Source: Marinosulfonomonas sp. PRT-SC04 (GTDB lineage: Bacteria > Pseudomonadota > Alphaproteobacteria > Rhodobacterales > Rhodobacteraceae). Taken from it: a stretch of DNA of 26,387 nucleotides. Each line of letters begins with the position of its first letter. The stretch's first letter is position 1. Below, piece by piece: positions 1 to 7,160 of the stretch. The stretch spans positions 1 through 26,387 of the forward strand of contig JPUR01000200.1 in NCBI GenBank assembly GCA_001321835.1, read 5' to 3'. The notes under the pieces are model-generated. The model saw nothing but the letters and a program-made list of their open reading frames with translations. It was not told the origin of the DNA and ran no database searches. A program made the position numbers and the translations under genes.

Positions 1-214
1 CAAGCCGTTTGGAAAACAGGCAGGCCCCCTGACTGTCCCACCAGATGATCTTCAGCAGATCGCCGCGCCGACCGCGAAATACAAACAGATGGCCGCTGAA
101 CGGATCTTGCGCCAAGGTCCGTTCGGCTTGCGCCGCCAAGGTGTTAAATCCCCGCCGCATATCGGTCACACCTGCCGCGAGCCAAACCTTGGTGTTGGAA
201 GGCACCGGGATCAT
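1..214 (-). CDS. tnpB: IS66 family accessory protein TnpB (orf2), C-terminus cut by window edge
   Basis: The minus strand from the ATG at 212-214 reads [20 protein letters not shown] and continues with [25 protein letters not shown] and WWDSQG, all hallmarks of the IS66 Orf2 family. About 71 codons are visible; full proteins are about 115 residues, so the rest lies left of position 1. The protein is needed for IS66 transposition, but its biochemical role is not settled. It starts 25 nt after the stop of the orf1 gene, the usual IS66 order. The start was chosen because family members begin with MI-P near this point. I see no defect in the visible part. Confidence 0.85.
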   Translation of the reverse strand, partial: MIPVPSNTKVWLAAGVTDMRRGFNTLAAQAERTLAQDPFSGHLFVFRGRRGDLLKIIWWDSQGACLFSKRL

Positions 215-239
215 GAGATGAGGCCTTTCAACAATCGCG

Positions 240-578
240 CTATCTCGCTCCCATCAAAAGATCCCTCAACGGACAGGCGATGCCGCCATTCAAAGCAATC
301 TCTAATCGCGAGGGCACAGGAGAAACCGGGCTGTATTCCGCCGCTGGCTCAGGTGCTGCATCGTTTGATACCGTGATGGGTAAAAACACCGCATCTTCAC
401 CGGCTACCTCAGCCACAGGCGGTGAAAACCGCGTATCCTTCAGCCAATTGAAAATCTGGTTGCCGCTCATCGCATAGCGGCGTGCAACCTGAGAAACAGA
501 AACTCCCGGTGCCTTCGTCTGCAAACAAATAGATATCTTCTCTTCGTCGCTCCAGGTGCGGCGTTTGCGTCGAGCCAT
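240..578 (-). CDS. tnpA: IS66 family accessory protein TnpA (orf1), helix-turn-helix
   Basis: Protein of about 112 residues beginning [18 protein letters not shown]. Residues 10-50 form the transposase_8 / IS3-orfA-like helix-turn-helix ([26 protein letters not shown]) that presumably binds the IS ends. The second half is low-complexity and rich in Pro/Ala/Glu, with a conserved-looking LEIALNGG near the C-terminus, as in IS66 Orf1. The ATG at 576-578 is preferred over the TTG one codon upstream because AGGGGA lies about 7 nt before it. It is the first gene of the IS, followed by tnpB. It appears intact. Confidence 0.8.
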   Translation of the reverse strand: MARRKRRTWSDEEKISICLQTKAPGVSVSQVARRYAMSGNQIFNWLKDTRFSPPVAEVAGEDAVFLPITVSNDAAPEPAAEYSPVSPVPSRLEIALNGGIACPLRDLLMGAR

Positions 579-587
579 CAAAATCCC

Positions 588-617
588 CTAATGTCCATTA
601 ACTTAAGTGGACATTAG
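588..617. repeat. Perfect 10-bp inverted repeat upstream of IS66 orf1
   Basis: CTAATGTCCA (588-597) and TGGACATTAG (608-617) are perfect inverted copies separated by ttaacttaag. The repeat lies just 5' of the IS66 orf1 ribosome-binding site, inside the inferred IS end, so it could be an operator for the IS promoter or a hairpin that limits read-through translation. The 11-mer AATGTCCATTA within it occurs again at 706-716, outside the element. Confidence 0.6.
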
Positions 618-642
618 CAAACCTAAAACAACGCCGTTAGGG

Positions 643-662
643 GGCCAAGGCCGGACGCTTAC
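643..662. repeat. Putative terminal inverted repeat of the IS66 element
   Basis: On the minus strand the sequence begins GTAAGCGTCCGGCCTTGG at 662 and reads inward. IS66-family termini characteristically start GTAAGCG. Only one end of the element is in the window, so the repeat cannot be verified by its partner. Confidence 0.55.
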
Positions 663-784
663 GGATCAGCAGCATGATGAGGCAATGTAAAAAGCGCATG
701 GGGGAAATGTCCATTAGGAGTTCGAGGCATTCTACCGGTGCGGACCTGACATTTCCAGTCCGGTATTCCAGACGACCAAACGGT

Positions 785-814
785 GCATAGCCCGACTGGT
801 TGGCGGGGCTATGC
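785..814 (-). terminator. Stem-loop downstream of the mutase gene, possible terminator
   Basis: GCATAGCCC (785-793) pairs perfectly with GGGCTATGC (806-814) around a 12-nt loop. It sits 17 nt past the stop of the phosphomannomutase gene, the last gene of the kps operon. Only a short T run (about 3) follows on the minus strand, so it is a weak intrinsic terminator or an RNA 3'-end stabiliser. Confidence 0.5.
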
Positions 815-830
815 GACGGAATGCGGTCTT

Positions 831-2327
831 CTAGATGGTTTGATCGTATTCGCCAACACTGGGCTCGGTTCGGATCACAGCATCAATATCTTTGAAAATG
901 GCGCGCATTTCAGCGTCGCTTTCAGGACTTTCGCAGACCACCACCAGATTGGGGGTGTTGGAGGAGGCCCGCACCAAACCCCATGCGCCATTGTCCAAAA
1001 CCACGCGCGCGCCGTTTACAGTGACAATTTCGGAGATCTTGCGCCCGGCGATGCTGCCACCGTCCTTGTGCATTTGCACAAGCTTTGCCACCAGACGTTC
1101 CAGAACATCGTATTTTTCAGTGTCGGGACAATAGGGTGACATGGTTGGCGTAGCGAAGGTTTCGGGCAATGCGCGGCGCAAATTCGACATGGTTTTATCG
1201 GGGTTCCGGTCCAGCAATTTACAGAGTTCAACCGCCACCCGTAGGCCGCAATCATAGCCACGACCAATCGGTTCGGCAAAAAAGTAGTGACCAGATTTTT
1301 CAAAGCCTGCCAACGCGCCGATTTCTTTGACGCGGCGCTTCATATGGCTGTGACCGGTTTTCCAGTAGTCGGCCTTGGCGCCGTATTTTTTCAGCACGGG
1401 ATCCGAGGCGAACAGACCGGTTGATTTCACATCGGCCACAAAGGTCGAATTGGGATAAAGCCGCGCAAAATCGCGCGCCATGATCACCCCGACTTTATCG
1501 GCGAAAATTTCCGTGCCGGTGTCATCTACCACACCGCAGCGATCGCCGTCGCCATCAAATCCAATCGCCAGATCTGCACCAGAGGCGGTGACGGCGGCGG
1601 ACATATCATGCAGCATTTCCATGGCTTCGGGGTTCGGATTGTAATGCGGGAAATTGTAGTCCAACTCGTTGTGCAGGGGCACAACCTCAACGCCGATCCG
1701 TTCAAATAATTTCGGCGCAAAGGCCGAGGCCGTGCCGTTGCCGGTGGCGCAAACCACCTTCAGTTTGCGGCTCATTTTGAAGTCGCCAACCAGATCGTCG
1801 ATGTAGGCGTCCATCACCCCATCGACAAATTCATATTTGCCACCAGCGCGTGCTTTTCCATGCCCGCCCAGCACGATGTCGCGCAGCTCGTTCATTTCGT
1901 CAGGGCCGTGGGTGAGGGGGCGTTCAAACCCCATTTTCACACCGGTCCAGCCGTTCGGGTTGTGACTGGCGGTGACCATCGCCACGGCGGGGGCATCCAG
2001 GTGGAATTGGGCAAAATAGGCCATCGGAGACAGGGCCGGTCCAATATCTTTAACGTGGATTCCGGCCTGCATCAGCCCCAGCATCAGTGCGTTTTTGATC
2101 GACAGAGAGTATTCGCGATAATCATTGCCAACCGCGATCACGGGCTCAATGCCGCGCTTGTGCATTTGGGTGCCCAGCCCCAGCCCCAGAGCTGTAATTC
2201 CGGCCAGATTGATGTCCTCAGGGTATTTCCAGCGCGCATCATATTCACGAAACCCTGTGGGGTTGATCATTGGGTCGCGCAGGAATTCCCAGGTGTTTTC
2301 ATGGACCTGTTGGCTTGGCTTCTTCAC
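831..2327 (-). CDS. manB: Phosphomannomutase/phosphoglucomutase
   Basis: Member of the alpha-D-phosphohexomutase family (AlgC/ManB type), which interconverts hexose 6-phosphate and 1-phosphate and so feeds nucleotide-sugar synthesis. Seen in the 498-residue protein: the phosphoserine loop TASHNPNG (residues 119-126, Ser121 catalytic), the metal loop DGDGDR (258-263), the sugar-specificity loop FEKSGH (342-347; the usual family form is GEMSGH), WKTGHSHMKRR (322-332) and the C-terminal phosphate-binding RASSNTPNL. Length is normal for the family. Translation starts at a GTG at 2325-2327; the nearby ATG is out of frame and hits a stop at once. It lies 35 nt after kpsE on the same strand, which suggests that it supplies precursors for the exported polysaccharide. 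Mannose versus glucose preference cannot be decided from sequence. Confidence 0.9.
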   Translation of the reverse strand: MKKPSQQVHENTWEFLRDPMINPTGFREYDARWKYPEDINLAGITALGLGLGTQMHKRGIEPVIAVGNDYREYSLSIKNALMLGLMQAGIHVKDIGPALSPMAYFAQFHLDAPAVAMVTASHNPNGWTGVKMGFERPLTHGPDEMNELRDIVLGGHGKARAGGKYEFVDGVMDAYIDDLVGDFKMSRKLKVVCATGNGTASAFAPKLFERIGVEVVPLHNELDYNFPHYNPNPEAMEMLHDMSAAVTASGADLAIGFDGDGDRCGVVDDTGTEIFADKVGVIMARDFARLYPNSTFVADVKSTGLFASDPVLKKYGAKADYWKTGHSHMKRRVKEIGALAGFEKSGHYFFAEPIGRGYDCGLRVAVELCKLLDRNPDKTMSNLRRALPETFATPTMSPYCPDTEKYDVLERLVAKLVQMHKDGGSIAGRKISEIVTVNGARVVLDNGAWGLVRASSNTPNLVVVCESPESDAEMRAIFKDIDAVIRTEPSVGEYDQTI

Positions 2328-2362
2328 GGCATACTCTCACTTATTATTAACGTGTCAATGTT

Positions 2363-3937
2363 TCAGCCCGAGACCTGTTCGCGCAAGATTGAGGCTGTCA
2401 GGGACATCATCAAATAAGCACCTGCAAAAATCAGGAACGCCAAAATGGTGTTCTCGAATTTACGCGGATAGGTCGCCTCGTCTGGCGGGATTGGGGTCAC
2501 GCCGAGGGATAGATAGCGCGTCTGGCGATTGGCCGCGACTTGGGAGGTGTCCATTTGCTGCAAGGCTTGCTGCATCATCAGGGTTCTGGTCTCAAGATTG
2601 ATCTGGGCAATGGTCAGCTTGGCGCTAATATCGGCGACCGATTCAGCACCTTCTGAGCCTTGTGTCAGTTGGGCCCGAAGATCGGCGATCGCTACGGCGC
2701 GTGCCTTGAGGCGCCGCTCAAGTGGCTTAACTTTGGCCAGATTTGGTCGCTCGTTAGAATTCAGTTCAACAAGCGTCAGCTTGTCCGTGGTCTGCAGAAG
2801 CTCCAACTGTGCGATTTGACCTGTTAACAGGCTGACTTCGATTTCTACACTTAAAACATTGGATTCTTTTTGCAATTTCAGAACATTTTGTTGGGCTGCC
2901 AGCATAGCGGATTCGGCTTTGGAAAAAATATCCTCTGCGCCTCGCATTTGGTCGCCGCGCAGACGCGATGTCATATGGTCAACTTGCTCTTCTGCATATG
3001 AAATCAAGGCCTTGGAGTAAATCACGCTGATTTCGGGGGCGGCGGCAACAACTTCCATCTTGATGACGCCTTCAGTTGGATCATAGCTGATTTTTACGCG
3101 CCGAGTATAAAGTCTGTAGGCCGCCTCGTTGGTGGCACCCGCATCAAGACGTTGGATCGGATCAATATGGCTTTGTGAAAAATGTGCCTTAAAATCGTGG
3201 TCATGATCCAGTCGCAACATGGCCTCACGGGACTGCAAATAGCTTTGTACTGAAACTGAATCCTGAGACGTGGAAAGGCCGGTGCCGCTAAGCAAACCAC
3301 CAAGACCGCCGCCGCCGCCCTGAGAGTCGGCCTTCTGGATCACAAACTGGGATTTGGTCGCATACATCGGGGTGGCGATGGCGTAATAATAATAGCCGAT
3401 CACCAGCGTTGGCAATAAAACAAAGAACAGCAATCGCGATATCAACAGCACCACTTTGCTGCGCCGTCGTTTGGCAATGTCGCGCTGGATTGCCATAATG
3501 GCTTCGGCGCGCGCGCCGACGGTATCGACCTGGGTTGACGGCAGATTGCTTTTAGCTGTGGGAACCGTTTGCGGCAGCTGCACCTTGTCCGTGGTGCCGC
3601 CTTGGGCCGCACTTGGCGTCAGCTCCAGAACATTTGCGCGTTGAAAAGGGTCAATCCCTTCGGCACGTAACAGCCGGACGGCGTCAAAATCCGATGTTGG
3701 GGCCAGCCCGTGTTTCTGGGCCACCCGTCGTGCCATTCGCAATTGCCGGCCGGTCAAACCCTCTTTGCGGATATCATCAACACTCTGTTCGGTCGCAACC
3801 TCGCGAGCGTCCGACACAACACCGTTGATAACACCCTCCTCTGTCTCGGGTGCGGCGTTTTCAGCGGCATTCGGCTGCGCACTCAAAGGCGCGCTGCGGC
3901 GGATGCGATATTTTTGGGCTTTAGGCTTTATAGTCAT
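2363..3937 (-). CDS. kpsE: Capsule polysaccharide export inner-membrane protein, KpsE/BexC (Wzx-independent PCP) family
   Basis: Polysaccharide co-polymerase-like protein that links the KpsMT ABC exporter to the outer-membrane channel. In 524 residues: a long polar N-terminal cytoplasmic extension (1-160) with a conserved-looking block GLTGRQLRMARRVAQKHGLAP near 60-80, a first membrane span at about 161-183, a large periplasmic region with a glycine-rich stretch (GGGGGLGGLL, about 207) and long coiled coil (about 310-460), then a PxxP-like segment and a second span near 497-518. This two-span layout is the KpsE/BexC signature; the N-terminal extension is common in alphaproteobacterial members. 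The start overlaps the end of kpsT by 17 nt, so the two are translationally coupled. The region is visibly more AT-rich than the flanks, as is common for capsule loci. Confidence 0.88.
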   Translation of the reverse strand: MTIKPKAQKYRIRRSAPLSAQPNAAENAAPETEEGVINGVVSDAREVATEQSVDDIRKEGLTGRQLRMARRVAQKHGLAPTSDFDAVRLLRAEGIDPFQRANVLELTPSAAQGGTTDKVQLPQTVPTAKSNLPSTQVDTVGARAEAIMAIQRDIAKRRRSKVVLLISRLLFFVLLPTLVIGYYYYAIATPMYATKSQFVIQKADSQGGGGGLGGLLSGTGLSTSQDSVSVQSYLQSREAMLRLDHDHDFKAHFSQSHIDPIQRLDAGATNEAAYRLYTRRVKISYDPTEGVIKMEVVAAAPEISVIYSKALISYAEEQVDHMTSRLRGDQMRGAEDIFSKAESAMLAAQQNVLKLQKESNVLSVEIEVSLLTGQIAQLELLQTTDKLTLVELNSNERPNLAKVKPLERRLKARAVAIADLRAQLTQGSEGAESVADISAKLTIAQINLETRTLMMQQALQQMDTSQVAANRQTRYLSLGVTPIPPDEATYPRKFENTILAFLIFAGAYLMMSLTASILREQVSG

Positions 3938-4574
3938 AAAGTTGCGTGGCCTCTTCTAGGGTGTTGAACATGTGCAGCTTACCATCTCGCAGTACGGCCG
4001 CTGAGCGGCAGAATTGTTCCAGCACTTTAGGGTCGTGTGAAACGATCAGAACGGTCGTTGTTTCCAGGCGCTCCTTTAGGAGATCACCAGCTTTTTTATT
4101 GAATTCCGCATCGGTTGTCGACGGCATGCCTTCATCAATTAAATAAAGATCAAAATCCAGTGCTAGCATCAGTGAAAAGCTGAATCTGGAACGCATGCCG
4201 GAGCTGTAGGTGCCGACCGGCATGTCGAAATATTCTTCAAGACCGCAGAGCCACCGGCAAAATGCCTCAATATAATCGGGATCCAGCCCGTATAGCCGCG
4301 CGATGTAGCGTGAATTTTCCATCGCTGACAGTTTGCCGAGCACACCGCCCATAAAGCCAAGCGGGAACGAGACCCGACAGGTTTTATTGATCTGACCCTC
4401 ATCTGGTTTTTCCAAACCGGCCATCATGTTGATGATCGTGGTCTTGCCGGTGCCATTTTTGGCCAGAATTCCGATAGAGTTTCCAAGTTCCACGCGAAAA
4501 GAGGCACGATCAAGGATAACCTTGCGCTGCGTTCCTGTCCAAAAAGACTTACTTACGTTTATAAATTCGAGCAT
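3921..4574 (-). CDS. kpsT: Capsule polysaccharide ABC transporter ATP-binding protein KpsT
   Basis: ATPase subunit of the KpsMT-type exporter. In 217 residues: Walker A AKNGTGKTT (38-46; first Gly of the motif is Ala), a Q-loop region rich in aromatic/Gly residues (SFPLGFMGG, 69-77), signature SSGMR (124-128), Walker B DLYLIDE (142-148) and H-loop SHD (His180). The start is taken at the ATG at 4572-4574 because MLEFINVSKSF matches the usual N-terminus and GGGGC precedes it; a GTG at 4634 would add 20 unlike residues. The partner permease KpsM is absent from the window, so it must be encoded elsewhere. Overlaps kpsE by 17 nt. Family assignment is firm; the exported polymer is unknown. Confidence 0.88.
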   Translation of the reverse strand: MLEFINVSKSFWTGTQRKVILDRASFRVELGNSIGILAKNGTGKTTIINMMAGLEKPDEGQINKTCRVSFPLGFMGGVLGKLSAMENSRYIARLYGLDPDYIEAFCRWLCGLEEYFDMPVGTYSSGMRSRFSFSLMLALDFDLYLIDEGMPSTTDAEFNKKAGDLLKERLETTTVLIVSHDPKVLEQFCRSAAVLRDGKLHMFNTLEEATQLYDYKA

Positions 4575-4804
4575 TGTTGCCCCGGCGCTGCCTCTGGTTG
4601 CCGTTACCCTTAGTGGGTTTTGGTTAATATCCACTTTAGTGCGGCTTTAAGGCTGTATTATGTCCGAAATATTATTGAAACTCCATTGATGTTTGCTAAA
4701 ATTCGGCCGAAATCCGCGCGATTGCTGCAAATATGTGAACAATCCCGTGGGTTTCCCCGCAAGATTCCGGCTATTGTTTCGAAAATGAAGATAATTTGAC
4801 GTAT

Positions 4805-6505
4805 CTAGCCAAAGAAACTGACGATCAGGGTTGCCCCCAATAGAGCTGCAATCCAGATCACCATCGCGCCGGTTGGCCAACGGCTGGCCATCCGCCCCTC
4901 TGGTCCGTGCGAATGGTACAGGCCTGCGATGATGTGTTTGATCCGGGTTGCGAAGAACGCCAACAGCCCGTTCCAAACCATCGCCACCACGCCCGCGACT
5001 TTGCGGATGATACGGGGCAGTAACCAACGATAGCTCCAGTCGGTGTCGAGGTTAACCGCGCGCAATTCCGGCGGGTGAATGCCGGTGCGCATCAGGATCG
5101 CAAAGGCAAACAGCGCGAACAGCAACAGTTGCAATTGGCCGATGACGTGCCCGCTGGTGTAGGGGGTGAAAACGACCTCATACGGCAGCAACGCGTACAG
5201 CGGTTCAGGGTAAACCCCGATGGCAATGCACAGCGCCGCGGTGATGCCCATTGCCAGCAACATATGGGTTGGGGCCTCTTTAGGGCGCATGCCACTATCA
5301 TGCGCGAAGAACATGAAGAACGGGATTTTGATGCCCGAATGCGACAGCACGCCAGCCGAGGCAAACACCAGCGCCAGCCAGACGAAATACATCTGGCCGG
5401 ATGCGGCCTCGTCCAGAATGATCGACTTGGTCACAAAGCCCGAGAACAGCGGGAAGGCTGAAATTGACGCCGCGCCAACCAGACAGAAGATCGCGGTTTT
5501 GGGCATGGTTCGGTATAACCCGCCCAGCTCAGATGCCTTCGATGTGCCGGTGCGAAACATCACCGCACCTACCGACATGAACAGCAGCGCCTTATAGAGG
5601 ATGTGCGCAAATGCGTGGCTGGCGGTACCATTGATTGCCATCTCGGTGCCGATGCCAATGCCGACGATCATAAAGCCGAGCTGGTTGTTCAAACTATAGG
5701 CCAACACGCGGCGCAGATCGTTTTCAATCTCGGCGAAAAAGATTGGAAACAGGGCCATGATCACGCCGATATAAATCAGGATTTCAGTGCCGGCAAAGCC
5801 CCGCGCCAAAGCGTAAATCGCCAGCTTGGTGGTGAAGGCTGACAGGATCACGGTGCCGGTGATGGTGGCGGCCGGATAGCTGTCTTGCAGCCAGTTGTGC
5901 AGCAATGGAAATGCGGCTTTGATGCCGAACGACAGGAAGATCAACCATGTGCCCAAGGAGCCTAAGGTCATGTTCTCAAAGGCAATTGATCCGGTGTCGC
6001 GGTAGTATAGCGCAACGCCTGCGATCAGGATCACGCCCGATGCGATCTGGATGATCAGATAGCGCATGCCGGTGTGAAATGCGCCTTCGGTACGGCGTGC
6101 CCAGATCAGAAACACCGACGAGATCGCGGTGCCTTCCCAATAGAAAAACAGGGTGATCAGATCGCCCGCAAACACCGCCCCAATCGCCGATCCTGCATAG
6201 AGCAAAGCGGCGACTTGTTGCACGGTATCGCGCAGATGCCATGCGAATAGATTGCCCAGAAAGGCGGCCATACAAAAGATCAAACCAAAGATCCGCGACA
6301 GCTTATCGACCCGCATCAAATCCAATTCAAAGTCAAAGAACGCCACGGTGTAATGCGAGCCGATTTCCAAATTCCAAACCTGCCACGCGGCAATCACCGG
6401 CACGATCAACAGCACCGCGCCACGCAAACGGCCTTGTGGTAACGCAAACAACGCGGCAGCCCCGATGAAGAACAAAAACGCTGTGGGGATCTGATCAAGC
6501 ATCAT
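4805..6505 (-). CDS. Third antiporter-like membrane subunit of Mrp/Mbh-like complex (NuoL/MrpD-type)
   Basis: Polytopic protein (566 residues, about 14 spans) of the proton-translocating antiporter family PF00361. Key charged residues of the channel are present: Glu124 (FYWEGTAISS), Lys196 (FGIKAAFPLLHNWL), His203 and Lys227 (FTTKLAIYAL), plus a later HILYKALLFMSVG with the expected His/Lys. The C-terminus adds an amphipathic stretch and a final span (WIAALLGATLIVSFFG). It is the last gene of the operon, overlapping the preceding 114-residue gene by 11 nt (ATG ATG pair at 6500-6505). It is not genuine complex I NuoL, because no other nuo gene is adjacent and the operon is Mrp-like. Together with the two D-type subunits it gives three independent ion-translocating units. 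Ion specificity is unknown. Confidence 0.85.
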   Translation of the reverse strand: MMLDQIPTAFLFFIGAAALFALPQGRLRGAVLLIVPVIAAWQVWNLEIGSHYTVAFFDFELDLMRVDKLSRIFGLIFCMAAFLGNLFAWHLRDTVQQVAALLYAGSAIGAVFAGDLITLFFYWEGTAISSVFLIWARRTEGAFHTGMRYLIIQIASGVILIAGVALYYRDTGSIAFENMTLGSLGTWLIFLSFGIKAAFPLLHNWLQDSYPAATITGTVILSAFTTKLAIYALARGFAGTEILIYIGVIMALFPIFFAEIENDLRRVLAYSLNNQLGFMIVGIGIGTEMAINGTASHAFAHILYKALLFMSVGAVMFRTGTSKASELGGLYRTMPKTAIFCLVGAASISAFPLFSGFVTKSIILDEAASGQMYFVWLALVFASAGVLSHSGIKIPFFMFFAHDSGMRPKEAPTHMLLAMGITAALCIAIGVYPEPLYALLPYEVVFTPYTSGHVIGQLQLLLFALFAFAILMRTGIHPPELRAVNLDTDWSYRWLLPRIIRKVAGVVAMVWNGLLAFFATRIKHIIAGLYHSHGPEGRMASRWPTGAMVIWIAALLGATLIVSFFG

Positions 6506-6839
6506 AATCGACCTTATCCAATTCAGCCTCGGGATAGTCTTCGCAATCCACGGCTTTATCGCCGTAGAAACCCTCGCGTCGTTTGATCAGCACCCGCAAG
6601 CCTTTGGCGGCCAAAATCAAACCGGTGAACATCACAAACCCGTAAACCCCGAAAAATCCGGGCAGGCTCTCAACATCGAAATACCCGTGTTTCTCATAGG
6701 TGAAATCAACCAAAAACAGCAGCCCGCAAATCACCGCCAGCGCCCAAAAAATCTTGTTGGCGCTGCCGGGCCTATCAACCCACAACAGCATCCGCCCAAG
6801 GGCAGGGAAGCCATCGGTGTTTTCTTTGCGGGCTGACAT
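6495..6839 (-). CDS. Small membrane protein of antiporter operon, function unknown
   Basis: I do not recognise a family. The 114-residue protein has a polar N-terminus, two predicted membrane spans (IFWALAVICGLLFLVDF, about 30-46, and FFGVYGFVMFTGLILAAKGL, about 62-82) and an acidic C-terminal tail (DCEDYPEAELDKVDYDA). It directly abuts the upstream gene (TAA then ATG with no gap) and overlaps the downstream NuoL-like gene, so it is surely co-translated with the antiporter. Two spans and an acidic tail suggest an accessory subunit that packs against the membrane arm, but that is inference from position only. Confidence 0.75.
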   Translation of the reverse strand: MSARKENTDGFPALGRMLLWVDRPGSANKIFWALAVICGLLFLVDFTYEKHGYFDVESLPGFFGVYGFVMFTGLILAAKGLRVLIKRREGFYGDKAVDCEDYPEAELDKVDYDA

Positions 6840-7160
6840 TTAGGCGCCGCCTTCTTTTTTGATCAGGGTTTGCGCCCAGACCAGCGCGTCTTGCTTGGTC
6901 AGGGTCAGCGACTTGGAAATTTTCCACGCCAGCCGGTTTTCATTCAAGTCAGGAAATCTGGCACGCAGCTCTTTTAATTCCAGCAGCCGTGCGGTTGGCA
7001 GTTTATGGCAAACCGCAATCGCCTCGTTGATATCCAACGCGAAATGCTCTCGCAGCGCCTTGCGGATATACAGCTCGCGCTGCCCTTGTTTTTGCAAGCG
7101 TTTGCCGTAGCTTAGCTCGCTTTCGTTGGCCTCTGGTGTGTCGGTCATAAAGTCGCTCAT
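6840..7160 (-). CDS. Small soluble helical protein of antiporter operon, function unknown
   Basis: I do not recognise a family. The 106-residue product has no membrane span or signal peptide, is rich in Lys/Arg/Glu and Leu, and looks all-helical (ELYIRKALREHFALDI, LLELKELRARFPDLNENRL, LTKQDALVWAQTLIKKEG). The single Cys (AVCHKL) offers no metal site. ATGA overlap (7157-7160) couples it to the upstream D-like subunit, and its stop abuts the next ATG. A cytoplasmic regulator or assembly factor for the membrane complex is possible. Its tight position between two antiporter subunits is the main clue. Confidence 0.75.
   Translation of the reverse strand: MSDFMTDTPEANESELSYGKRLQKQGQRELYIRKALREHFALDINEAIAVCHKLPTARLLELKELRARFPDLNENRLAWKISKSLTLTKQDALVWAQTLIKKEGGA

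Larger units (their letters stand above)
1..662 (-). mobile_element. IS66-family insertion sequence, partial (one end)
   Basis: Two consecutive minus-strand frames match the first two accessory genes of IS66 elements (orf1 with a helix-turn-helix, then orf2/TnpB). The element runs off the left edge, so the large transposase TnpC and the other terminus are not seen. The right boundary is placed at 662 because the minus strand there begins GTAAGCGTCCGG, close to the GTAAGCG start known for IS66-family terminal repeats. IS66 elements usually make an 8-bp target duplication; if the boundary is right, one copy would be ggatcagc at 663-670. The exact end is inferred. Confidence 0.8.
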
